Assembly: GCA_013695075.1 (NCBI GenBank)
Contig: JACDBE010000190.1
Span: forward strand, 1 to 10,281
Source: Acidimicrobiia bacterium
GTDB taxonomy: Bacteria > Actinomycetota > Acidimicrobiia > Spongiisociales > UBA5794
Direction: 5' to 3'
Length of the DNA: 10,281 nucleotides
Each line of letters begins with the position of its first letter. Within the stretch, counting starts at the first letter, position 1. The notes below the pieces were generated by a model. The model did not search any database. It saw only the letters and a program-made list of their open reading frames with translations, and was not told the origin of the DNA. A program made the translations under genes and the position numbers. Shown here piece after piece: positions 1-5,648 of this stretch.

Positions 1-28
1 GCTTAGAAACACGCATGTGTTTCCAAGC
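1..28. repeat. Short inverted repeat, 12-bp arms
   Basis: The arms gcttagaaacac (1-12) and gtgtttccaagc (17-28) are inverted repeats around a 4-nt loop, with one imperfect pair (5 with 24). That pair is A.C if the + strand is transcribed but a G.U wobble if the - strand is, so the - strand RNA would fold slightly better. No U-tract follows on the + side. It may be the terminator of a gene ending left of the window, or an operator. The left edge hides the context, so its role is uncertain. Confidence 0.5.
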
Positions 29-40
29 CGAAAAAGGGAC

Positions 41-106
41 GCGCAGAGCGGCCTCGTGCGGACCCTCAACCCCACCGCGTGAGGCTCCGTACGAGGCCGC
101 CTGCGC
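41..106. repeat. Long nested hairpin, possible terminator or structured RNA
   Basis: Positions 48-62 pair with 86-100 over 15 bp. The only non-Watson-Crick position (58 with 90) becomes a G.U wobble in + strand RNA. The stem extends outward by 6 bp (41-46 with 101-106) after a bulged A at 47, and inward by 5 bp (64-68 with 80-84), leaving an 11-nt apical loop. Read on the - strand, the hairpin is followed by a run of five T (complement of 31-35), so a - strand terminator is also possible, but no - strand gene to its right needs one. Most likely it is a factor-independent terminator of an upstream gene, or a small structured RNA. No known RNA family is recognised. Confidence 0.5.
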
Positions 107-231
107 CTCTCCCCCTGCACCCTTCCCCGGCGGGGAATGTACCGCTACCGATACCTAGGTTCCATGAGGCGATCGGCTCAATCGACCAACCGTATCTCGA
201 CTTGGCCGGCGCGCCGCTGCACTAGCGTCGA

Positions 232-237
232 TAGGCT
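232..237 (+). promoter_or_regulatory. Putative -10 box TAGGCT for the beta-propeller gene
   Basis: TAGGCT matches the actinobacterial TANNNT -10 pattern. A start of transcription about 7 nt downstream would leave a leader of roughly 20 nt carrying the strong gggaggtga Shine-Dalgarno (252-260) just ahead of the starts at 263/266. No good -35 box is seen at the usual distance. The same hexamer stands upstream of the DUF4230 gene. Confidence 0.45.
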
Positions 238-265
238 CGGGTTGCCGCCACGGGAGGTGAATGTG

Positions 266-1327
266 ATGGGTCATGTCTTGGCCATCGGAACCATCAAGGG
301 CGCCTGGATCGCCCGGTCGGACGACCGGAGCACCTGGCAGTTGTCCGAACCGCTGCTCAAGGGTTGGGAGGTGAACACCTTCGGGCGGGCGCCGGACGGG
401 ACCTGGCTGGCCACCACCGGGAGCAGCTGGTACGGGGCCGCCGTCCACCGCAGCGAGGACCTAGCCACCTGGTCGCAGGTCGTCGACGGGCCCTCGTACG
501 CCGACTCGGGGGAGGAACGCAAGCTGGAGCGCATCTGGACCATCGCCGCCGCCGGCGGGGTCCTCTACGCCGGGGTGGCAGAGGCCGGGCTGTTCCGCAG
601 CGAAACCGGAGGTGCGTCCTGGGAGCCGGTGGCCGGGTTCAATGAGCACCCCACCCGGCCCGGTTGGCAGCCCGGGTTCGGTGGGCTTGCCGCCCACCGC
701 ATCCTGATCGACCCCGCCGATCATCAGCGCATGTGGGTCGGCGCCAGCGCCGTTGGGGTCTTCCGCACCGAGAACGGCGGCGACGATTGGACGCTGGTCA
801 ACGACGGGGTCGAGGTGGCGGGACCCAGCGACGACTACCCCGAGATCGGGTTCTGCGTCCACGGCCTGGTGGCCCACCCCGACGATCCAGACCTGATCTG
901 GCGCCAGGACCACATGGGGGTGTACCGCACCCGCAACGGCGGCGACACCTGGGACCACATCGAGAACGGGTTGCCGGCTCGGTTCGGTTTCGCCATCGCC
1001 CGCGATCCGGTCACCGGGCGGCTGTTCACCGCCCCGTTGGAGGCCGCCGAGTTCCGCTCGCCGGTGGGAGGTCGGTTTGCCGTCTACCAAAGCGATGACG
1101 AAGGCGACACCTGGAAGGAGGCCGAGGGCTCGGCCCGCCCCGGGTGGGATCTGGTGTTGCGCGACGCCATCAGCGTCGACGGTCTCGGCGGGGTGTACAT
1201 CGGGTCGTCGGCGGGTGCGGTCTCCTGGAGCACCGACTCCGGCGACACGTGGGCGACGCTGGACACGGTGTTCCCCCGGGTGCTCAGCGTCCACGCCTTC
1301 GACGACGACGTCGACGTCGACGAGTGA
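266..1327 (+). CDS. Asp-box (BNR/sialidase-like) beta-propeller protein
   Basis: A 353-residue protein made of beta-propeller repeats of the WD40/YVTN/BNR-like type (sortilin- or sialidase-like glycosyl-hydrolase annotations are common for this fold). Asp-box turns of the form S/T-x-D/N-x-G-x-x-W recur at about residues 18-24, 63-69, 112-119, 168-175, 222-229, 276-283 and 322-329; the last five are clearest (e.g. TRNGGDTW, STDSGDTW). Seven boxes about 45-56 residues apart suggest about seven blades filling the whole chain. There is no signal peptide or membrane segment, so it is probably cytoplasmic. No sialidase arginine triad could be identified, so enzymatic activity is not claimed. The tail is acidic (DDDVDVDE) and encoded by a small GAC/GTC repeat. 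The start follows gggaggtga; GTG at 263 is an equally possible in-frame start, and an upstream ATG at 137 is rejected because its extension looks non-coding. The MoaD-like gene follows after 7 bp, so the two are probably co-transcribed. Confidence 0.82.
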   Translation: MGHVLAIGTIKGAWIARSDDRSTWQLSEPLLKGWEVNTFGRAPDGTWLATTGSSWYGAAVHRSEDLATWSQVVDGPSYADSGEERKLERIWTIAAAGGVLYAGVAEAGLFRSETGGASWEPVAGFNEHPTRPGWQPGFGGLAAHRILIDPADHQRMWVGASAVGVFRTENGGDDWTLVNDGVEVAGPSDDYPEIGFCVHGLVAHPDDPDLIWRQDHMGVYRTRNGGDTWDHIENGLPARFGFAIARDPVTGRLFTAPLEAAEFRSPVGGRFAVYQSDDEGDTWKEAEGSARPGWDLVLRDAISVDGLGGVYIGSSAGAVSWSTDSGDTWATLDTVFPRVLSVHAFDDDVDVDE

Positions 1328-1334
1328 CCGGGTG

Positions 1335-1604
1335 ATGGCCCGGGTCGACGTCACCATCCCCCGGATGCTCGCCGACCTGGTGGGCGGGCAGCGCCGTTTC
1401 ACCGTCGACGGCGACACCGTCGACGGGGCGCTGGCCGCTCTGGTCGAGCGCCACCCCGAGCTCGCCGTGCACCTGTTCGACGAGACCGGGGCGATGCGCC
1501 AGCACGTCACCTGCTTCCACAACGGGGTGACGGTGGCCGGCGGCCCGGTCCCCATCGCAGACGGCGACGCGGTGGTGATCCTGCAGGCGGTGAGCGGGGG
1601 ATGA
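1335..1604 (+). CDS. MoaD/ThiS-family ubiquitin-like sulfur carrier
   Basis: An 89-residue protein of the usual size for MoaD/ThiS beta-grasp carriers. The last two residues are Gly-Gly (end ...QAVSGG), the hallmark that is adenylated by an E1-like enzyme (MoeB/ThiF type) and then thiocarboxylated. Other family traits are an early hydrophobic strand (VDVTIPRML), a helix with a family-like spacing (GALAALVERHPEL, about 31-43), and the late G-D-A/E-V-V-I-L strand (about 77-83). It lies 7 bp after the propeller gene, with no strong Shine-Dalgarno of its own, which suggests translational coupling; GTG at 1332 is an alternative start. No molybdopterin, thiamine or cysteine-synthesis gene is adjacent, so the acceptor pathway is unknown. 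The symbols moaD and thiS are deliberately not used. Membership of the family is well supported; the role is not. Confidence 0.85.
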   Translation: MARVDVTIPRMLADLVGGQRRFTVDGDTVDGALAALVERHPELAVHLFDETGAMRQHVTCFHNGVTVAGGPVPIADGDAVVILQAVSGG

Positions 1605-1619
1605 AGCCGGGCGGCGGCT
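1605..1619. terminator. Small hairpin between two convergent genes
   Basis: Only 13 bp separate the convergent MoaD-like and DUF4230 genes. The arms agccg (1605-1609) and cggct (1615-1619) form a 5-bp GC-rich stem with a 5-nt loop that overlaps the DUF4230 stop codon. It is short and lacks a U-tract, so a terminator role is weakly supported. Confidence 0.25.
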
Positions 1620-2277
1620 ATGAGTCCGCTTGCGGGGTCTCCACGAACACCACGTCGGTGTAGCCCAGACCCTCGAGGAACCGGGTCAAGGTCTCCCTGG
1701 CGTTGGCCTCCGCCTCGCCGAGGATTCCCCGGTCGAGGGCGGCCTGCACCAGCACGCCTTCGGCCACCGCTCTGGCATCGGACTCCAGCTGCGGATTGCC
1801 GTCGGTGAACAGACCGGTGTCCCGGTCGAAGACCTTGGTCTGCTCGTTGTCCACCGCCACGTACTGGATGGAGGCCGGGGGCAGCTCAACGGTGACCCGC
1901 CCGGTGTCGCCGTCGACTGAGAAGCTGTCGGTGTACACCAGGTCGAGGTCGATGCCGGCCCCGATCTCGGCAACGGCGAACAGGAAGATGCGATCCCCGG
2001 TGGCCCAGTTGAGCCAGCCCGAGTCGTTGCCCTTTTCCACGGTGGTGTACTCCACCATCTCCACGGTGGTGAGCTCGGCAAGTGCCTTGACGCTGTCGAC
2101 CACCGCCGGACCGACGTCGGTGAACTCCTCACCTCCGAACAGCGAGAAATCGCCGAGCGAGCTGCCGATGAAGAAGGCCCCGATCACCAGGACCGCGGCA
2201 ATGACCAGCGATCCGATCTTCTGCGACCATGATCGCTCCGCCATCCCTGCTCTCTGTCCCGTCAGAGCTCCGGCCAT
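1618..2277 (-). CDS. Membrane-anchored DUF4230 protein
   Basis: Up to 219 residues. One hydrophobic segment near the N-terminus (about residues 22-38, SLVIAAVLVIGAFFIG) is followed by a soluble domain that fits DUF4230: paired beta strands around TTVEMVEYTTVEK (70-82), RIFLFAVAEIGAGIDL (96-111), VTVELPPASI (128-137), a TKVFDRDTGLFT turn (147-158), and a C-terminal helical part with A...GIL..A..NA....L..FL (179-204). The domain has no known biochemical activity. The topology suggests a single-pass protein with the bulk outside the cytoplasm. Start choice is open: ATG at 2277 lies 8 nt after a TAGGCT box and could be leaderless, while ATG at 2244 (208 residues) has only a weak GAGAG ahead but gives a natural short N-terminus before the membrane helix. 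It is divergent from the NfeD-like gene across a short shared promoter region. Confidence 0.8.
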   Translation of the reverse strand: MAGALTGQRAGMAERSWSQKIGSLVIAAVLVIGAFFIGSSLGDFSLFGGEEFTDVGPAVVDSVKALAELTTVEMVEYTTVEKGNDSGWLNWATGDRIFLFAVAEIGAGIDLDLVYTDSFSVDGDTGRVTVELPPASIQYVAVDNEQTKVFDRDTGLFTDGNPQLESDARAVAEGVLVQAALDRGILGEAEANARETLTRFLEGLGYTDVVFVETPQADS

Positions 2278-2285
2278 TGGAGACC

Positions 2286-2291
2286 AGCCTA
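2286..2291 (-). promoter_or_regulatory. Putative -10 box TAGGCT for the DUF4230 gene
   Basis: On the - strand TAGGCT lies 8 nt before ATG 2277. The spacing allows transcription to start at or within a nucleotide or two of that ATG, or to give a leader of about 33 nt if ATG 2244 is used. No -35 match is evident. Confidence 0.35.
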
Positions 2292-2339
2292 CCGGTCGTG
2301 GCGAGTCAGGCCGGGAGACGTGTATCGGGGTCCGCTGGC

Positions 2340-2345
2340 TACGAT
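2340..2345 (+). promoter_or_regulatory. Putative -10 box TACGAT, leaderless NfeD-like gene
   Basis: TACGAT (TANNNT) is followed by 6 nt (ttgcat) and then GTG at 2352. This places the predicted transcription start on the G of the start codon. There is no Shine-Dalgarno in front of that GTG, which is consistent with a leaderless message. Confidence 0.5.
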
Positions 2346-2351
2346 TTGCAT

Positions 2352-3125
2352 GTGGGCCGTCCCAGCACCATCGACATCATGGCGGCATGCGAGTCCTACT
2401 GGCGCAGCACCAACGTCCCCGAGGAAGTGATCCCCGAGCTCCGCACCCAACTGGTAGAAAGGATGCAACGGGGCCGAGGGCCCCGGGCCAACGCCCGAGA
2501 CCCACGTCGGGTAGCCGAGGCGCTTGCCTCCCGGCACCGCGTACCCCCACCGCCCACCCCGTTCGAGTCGCCGGCGACCCGGGCCAACCGTGGTTGGTTC
2601 GATCTGTTGCCGGCCTATGGCTGGCTGGCCCCGATCCTGGTGGCCACCGGTCTGTTGATGCTGTTCGGCCCCAAGGAGGCAATCGTGGACGACACCGAAC
2701 TGTGGCGCTGGTTGTGGCTCGGCATCGCCGTGGTGCTGGGGATCGGCGAGATGGTGACGTCCGGCTTCTTCATGCTGCCGTTCGCCATCGGAGCCGGCAT
2801 CGCCGCCCTCCTGGCCTGGGCGGGGGTATCGCTGCCGATCCAGCTGGTGGCCTTCATCGTCACCTCGGTGGTGGCCCTGCTGGGGCTGCGCCGCTTTGCC
2901 TGGAGCGACCGGGAGCCGTCGTACCCGGTGGGGTCGAAGCGGTTCGTCAACGCCAGCGCGGTGGTCCTCGACACCATCGACCCCATCGCCGGGCAGGGCC
3001 GGGTCCGCCTGGGATCCGAGACCTGGGGGGCTACCACCGACACCGGGTCGAACATCCCACCAGGCACCCAGGTGCGGGTGGTGGAAGTCCGCGGAACCAG
3101 GCTCGTGGTCGAGCCTCGGCCCTAG
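2352..3125 (+). CDS. NfeD-like membrane protein with N-terminal HAAS-like helices
   Basis: A 257-residue protein from GTG 2352. The C-terminal two thirds match the NfeD family: hydrophobic segments at about 90-106, 121-139, 142-160 and 162-181, then a soluble OB-fold-like domain at about 198-257 (VNASAVVLDTID, GQGRVRLGSETW, PPGTQVRVVEVRGTRLVVE). NfeD proteins pair with SPFH/stomatin proteins in membrane microdomains, and an SPFH gene follows after 33 bp. The N-terminal 60 residues are unusual. They are cytoplasmic-looking helices (ESYWRSTNVPEEVIPELRTQ, then ARDPRRVAEALASRHR) that resemble the HAAS/permease-prefix domain, including its DP-x-x-V/I-A-x-x-L motif; this is a by-eye match. There is no serine-protease domain, so it is the short NfeD type. 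The start is supported by the -10 box 6 nt upstream; ATG 2379 is the alternative, and in-frame codons before 2352 look non-coding. Confidence 0.83.
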   Translation: MGRPSTIDIMAACESYWRSTNVPEEVIPELRTQLVERMQRGRGPRANARDPRRVAEALASRHRVPPPPTPFESPATRANRGWFDLLPAYGWLAPILVATGLLMLFGPKEAIVDDTELWRWLWLGIAVVLGIGEMVTSGFFMLPFAIGAGIAALLAWAGVSLPIQLVAFIVTSVVALLGLRRFAWSDREPSYPVGSKRFVNASAVVLDTIDPIAGQGRVRLGSETWGATTDTGSNIPPGTQVRVVEVRGTRLVVEPRP

Positions 3126-3138
3126 ATCCCCTAGATCC
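3121..3138 (+). repeat. 9-bp tandem duplication after the NfeD stop
   Basis: The unit cctagatcc occurs twice in direct succession (3121-3129 and 3130-3138). The first copy contains the NfeD-like TAG stop. It is probably a replication-slippage duplication in the short spacer before the SPFH gene, with no evident function. Confidence 0.6.
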
Positions 3139-3158
3139 CCGACCAGAAAGAGGCCTTC

Positions 3159-4082
3159 ATGCCAGCCATCGCCGTCCTGCTCATCGCCTTCACCGTCGTC
3201 CTGGTGGTGTACGTGGGGTTGGGGCTCAAGATCGTCCGCCAGTACGAGGCGGGTCTGGTGGAGCGCTTCGGCAAGTTCCGTGAGCTGCTCGATCCCGGCC
3301 TCCACCTCATCGTGCCCTTCATCGACCGCATCCGCCGGGTCGACATGCGCGAGATCGTGGTCGACGTGCCCCCCCAAGAGGTCATCACCAAGGACAACGT
3401 GGTGGTGACGGTGGACGCCGTCGTCTACTACCAGGCCACCGACCCGCAGAAGCTGGTCTACAACGTGCAGAACTTCGTGCTGGCGGCCACCAAGCTGGCG
3501 CAGACCAACCTGCGCAACGTGGTGGGCGACCTGCAGCTGGACGATGCCCTCACCTCGCGGGAGACCATCAATGCCCAGCTGCGCAACATCCTCGACGAGG
3601 CCACCGACGTGTGGGGAACCCGGGTGGTGCGGGTGGAGATCCAGCGGATCGACCCCCCGGCGGACGTTACCGACGCCATGCACCGGCAGATGAAGGCGGA
3701 GCGGTTACGGCGTGCCGTTGTCACCGAAGCCGAGGGGGAGAAGACGTCACAGATCCTCAAGGCGGAAGGCGTCAAGGCGGCCCGGGTGCTCGAGGCGCAG
3801 GGTCAGGCGGAGGCGATCAAGGAGGTGGCCAACGCCGAGCGGTACCAGAAGGAGACCGTGGCCGAGGGCGAGGGCAAGGCGATCGAGCGAGTGTTTGGCG
3901 CCATCCACACCGGCGACGCCTCCCCCGAGGTCATCGCCATCCGCTACCTGGAGTCGCTTACCAAGATCGCCGACGGCCGCGCCACCAAGATCTTCATGCC
4001 GGCTGAGATGTCAGGGATCCTGGGCTCGGTGGGCGTCATCGGCGAGTTGCTCAAGGACAGCTCCACCCCGCCAGCGAGCTGA
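3159..4082 (+). CDS. SPFH/Band 7 protein, slipin or QmcA type
   Basis: A 307-residue stomatin-like scaffold protein. An N-terminal hydrophobic anchor (about 3-24) leads directly into the SPFH domain (about 24-180), with the characteristic early sequence QYEAGLVERFGKF, the LDPGLHLIVPFID stretch (44-56), and VDVPPQEVITKDNVVVTVDA (68-87). It is followed by an Ala/Glu/Lys-rich coiled coil (about 178-245, KAERLRRAVVTEAEGEK, AEGVKAARVLEAQGQAEAIK) and a C-terminal oligomerisation part with PEVIAIRYLESL (256-267). The length matches the QmcA/slipin-2 group. Such proteins form large membrane-bound cages or rafts with an NfeD partner, and the NfeD-like gene lies just upstream in the same orientation. 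The start has a good Shine-Dalgarno (aaagagg, 3147-3153) at 5-nt spacing. Expression is probably from the NfeD-like promoter. Confidence 0.93.
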   Translation: MPAIAVLLIAFTVVLVVYVGLGLKIVRQYEAGLVERFGKFRELLDPGLHLIVPFIDRIRRVDMREIVVDVPPQEVITKDNVVVTVDAVVYYQATDPQKLVYNVQNFVLAATKLAQTNLRNVVGDLQLDDALTSRETINAQLRNILDEATDVWGTRVVRVEIQRIDPPADVTDAMHRQMKAERLRRAVVTEAEGEKTSQILKAEGVKAARVLEAQGQAEAIKEVANAERYQKETVAEGEGKAIERVFGAIHTGDASPEVIAIRYLESLTKIADGRATKIFMPAEMSGILGSVGVIGELLKDSSTPPAS

Positions 4083-4101
4083 CTGGAGCCCATTCTCGTC
4101 A

Positions 4102-4148
4102 AACCTTGAGCGAGTGACCACGATATGCGAGGTCACTCGCTGAAGGTT
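4102..4148. terminator. Bidirectional hairpin terminator between convergent genes
   Basis: The arms aaccttgagcgagtgacc (4102-4119) and ggtcactcgctgaaggtt (4131-4148) pair at 17 of 18 positions (a single G.G mismatch, 4108 with 4142) around an 11-nt loop. It starts 19 nt after the SPFH stop. The right arm covers the last codons and stop of the convergent Lgt-like gene, so the hairpin can serve both strands. Neither side has a U-tract, as is common in high-GC actinobacteria. Confidence 0.8.
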
Positions 4149-5050
4149 CGCTCGATTGGGGCGATCGAGGCGTGCTCCAGCCCGTTGTTGGCCCCCATGG
4201 CGGCATCGTTCATCGATGACACCGTGGGGTTGCGGCGCCACCACAGGAATAGGGCGGTGGCGGCGGCGGCGACGGCGAGGGCGCCCCACTGGCTGCCGGT
4301 CAGCGGGCCCATGACCGCATCGGACACGGTGCCGTCGCGGGCCGCCTCAAGCCGGGTGAAGTCGATGAGGAACCGCTGCACCCCGTACCACATCCCCCAC
4401 AGGGCGAACATCTGCCCGTAGCGCCTGGTGTCCCAGCCGTTGCGCAGCACTAGCAGCACCACCAGCAGCACGGCGGCCCCGATCATGTCGTACAGGGCGG
4501 TGTGGTGGTAGGTGCCGCACACACCGACGGCGCACTCCAGGTCATTGTGCTGGGGCGAGATGTCGTAACCGCCCATCACGGTGTAGCCGAGGAAGAAGTT
4601 GGTGGCGCTCCCCAGATGCTCGACGATGGCCAGGTCCCCGATCCGACCCACCACGGCGCCCACCGCCAGTCCGGGGGCGGCGGCGTCGAGCAGGGGGAGG
4701 ACGCCGAGGCCCAGCATCCGCATCCGCACCGTCCCGCCGATGATGCCGCCCACGTAGCCGCCGATGATGCTGTAGTCCCCGGCGACGTTGAAGGCGTCGC
4801 CCAGACCGTACCCGGGGTCACCGACATGGGCCGGCACGGTGAAGAAGCGGGCGCCGAGCAGGGACGCCACCAGCGCCCAGGTGAGCACCGAGGCCACCTT
4901 GTCGGTGTCGAAGCCGCGGCGGCGCACCTCGCGCATCATCAGGATGGCGCCCATCACGAACCCGAGACCGGCGAACACCCCATGCAGGGAGAGGTTGAGC
5001 GGCCCGATCTCCCAGATCGGTATCGGGGGGTACGAGATGGCGCTGATCAC
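4133..5050 (-). CDS. Lgt-like prolipoprotein diacylglyceryl transferase family protein
   Basis: A 305-residue polytopic membrane protein with about seven hydrophobic segments and the order of motifs of Lgt, which transfers diacylglycerol to the lipobox cysteine of prolipoproteins. Visible motifs are LSLHGVFAGLGF (20-31), a Gly-rich loop IIGGYVGGIIGG (95-106), the signature region GRIGDLAIVEHLG (135-147), HHTALYD (182-188, the family's HPxxLYE), and YGVQRFLIDFTR (222-233, with the family's paired Arg). The signature Arg136 and Glu144 are kept, but the canonical Asn after G is Asp139, and the second Asn/Gln positions are replaced by hydrophobic residues. Two cysteines (173, 178) lie in a loop. 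It may be a divergent active Lgt, or a paralogue with changed substrate or activity; the housekeeping lgt may lie elsewhere. The tail after 272 is hydrophilic. The start is GTG at 5050, set by a -10 box 6 nt upstream and with no Shine-Dalgarno. The VOC gene lies 59 bp upstream on the same strand. Confidence 0.85.
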   Translation of the reverse strand: MISAISYPPIPIWEIGPLNLSLHGVFAGLGFVMGAILMMREVRRRGFDTDKVASVLTWALVASLLGARFFTVPAHVGDPGYGLGDAFNVAGDYSIIGGYVGGIIGGTVRMRMLGLGVLPLLDAAAPGLAVGAVVGRIGDLAIVEHLGSATNFFLGYTVMGGYDISPQHNDLECAVGVCGTYHHTALYDMIGAAVLLVVLLVLRNGWDTRRYGQMFALWGMWYGVQRFLIDFTRLEAARDGTVSDAVMGPLTGSQWGALAVAAAATALFLWWRRNPTVSSMNDAAMGANNGLEHASIAPIERTFSE

Positions 5051-5056
5051 CGGCGG

Positions 5057-5062
5057 AGGATA
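5057..5062 (-). promoter_or_regulatory. Putative -10 box TATCCT, leaderless Lgt-like gene
   Basis: On the - strand TATCCT is followed by 6 nt (ccgccg) and then the GTG start at 5050-5048. The short gap leaves no room for a leader, and no Shine-Dalgarno is present. This box gives the Lgt-like gene its own promoter despite the same-strand VOC gene upstream. Confidence 0.5.
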
Positions 5063-5109
5063 TCCGAGCAGGGCCCGCTACCGACCGCGGTTGGCTCTGA
5101 GCCGACACG

Positions 5110-5487
5110 TCACGACGAGATGTCTTCCCAAGTGGTGAGACAGAAGGGGTGGCCGGCCGGGTCGGCGAAGACGAGGCAGTGCTCGGCGTTCGGCTGGGTG
5201 GTGAAACGCACCGCTCCGGCGGCGAGTACCCGAGCTTCGGCGGCACCCAGGTCGTCGACGTAGAAGTCGAGGTGGATGTGGACCGGCGAGGTCGCCTCGG
5301 GCCATGTCGGTGGACGGTGGTCGGTCACGGTCTGGAAGTCGATACGCCCTCCTGGGCCTTTGACGACCGCCCAGTCGGCGTTGGCGAACGTGACCTGCCC
5401 GCCCGTGATGTCGGCGTAGAACGCAGCCAGTCGAGCGGCGTCGGGGGCGTTGACCGTGACCGAGCTCAGCCGGATCGAATCAGACAT
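5110..5487 (-). CDS. VOC-superfamily (glyoxalase-like) protein
   Basis: A 125-residue single-domain member of the vicinal-oxygen-chelate superfamily. Two beta-alpha-beta-beta-beta modules can be traced: module 1 has SVTVNAPDAARLAAFYADIT (9-28) and WAVVKGPGGRIDFQTV (39-54); module 2 has VHIHLDFYVDDLGAAEARVL (69-88) and a closing strand with DPAGHPFCL (109-117). The two-module pattern and the D-P-x-G-H-P-F-C-L ending are typical of Glyoxalase_6-type proteins. His70 or His72 and the residues of the last strand are candidate metal ligands, but the full ligand set cannot be assigned and the substrate is unknown. No signal peptide; cytoplasmic. The ATG start has a purine-rich gagagaag stretch about 5 nt upstream. 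Divergent from the DUF4260 gene across about 160 bp. Confidence 0.88.
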   Translation of the reverse strand: MSDSIRLSSVTVNAPDAARLAAFYADITGGQVTFANADWAVVKGPGGRIDFQTVTDHRPPTWPEATSPVHIHLDFYVDDLGAAEARVLAAGAVRFTTQPNAEHCLVFADPAGHPFCLTTWEDISS

Positions 5488-5648
5488 TGTTCTTCTCTCG
5501 CACCTGCGACCTCCAGTTGAGGCAGCTCCGTTGGGGAGATGCTGGTCGTGAGACGGGCAGCAGTGGCGGAACTGATCGCTGGCTCCGTTGCACCGTCCGG
5601 AAATCTCGTCAGGAAATGGGTCTGGCCTGTGTGTTTAGGGTGGGCAGG
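5488..5648. other. Divergent intergenic region
   Basis: These 161 bp separate the VOC gene (-) from the DUF4260 gene (+). Besides the -10-like TAGGGT at 5636-5641 on the + strand, I see no clear promoter for the VOC gene, no inverted repeat of note and no RNA gene. Confidence 0.4.
5636..5641 (+). promoter_or_regulatory. Putative -10 box TAGGGT for the DUF4260 gene
   Basis: TAGGGT fits TANNNT and lies 7 nt before GTG 5649, a spacing that would give a leaderless message. The intervening gggcagg could instead be read as a weak Shine-Dalgarno directly abutting the start, so the call is less firm than for the three genes with a 6-nt gap. Confidence 0.35.

Noticed and set aside
137..265. Upstream extension of the propeller gene from ATG 137
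   Set aside because: The added residues are Arg/Ser-rich and family-unlike, and a promoter-like box and strong Shine-Dalgarno lie inside this stretch.
1297..1326. GAC/GTC repeat at the end of the propeller gene as a functional DNA repeat
   Set aside because: It is in frame and simply encodes a short acidic tail; too short to claim as a repeat element.
461..1555. Long open frame on the - strand opposite the propeller and MoaD-like genes
   Set aside because: Its product is low-complexity Gly/Pro/His/Asp-rich with no family resemblance. It is explained by high GC and the absence of stops opposite real genes.
1703..3283. 526-codon + strand frame across DUF4230 and NfeD
   Set aside because: It overlaps two well-identified genes in other frames and has Arg/Pro/Gly-rich shadow composition.
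2289..3683. 464-codon - strand frame opposite the NfeD and SPFH genes
   Set aside because: Translation is His/Gln/Gly/Asp-rich and unlike any protein, and both opposite-strand genes are clearly recognisable.
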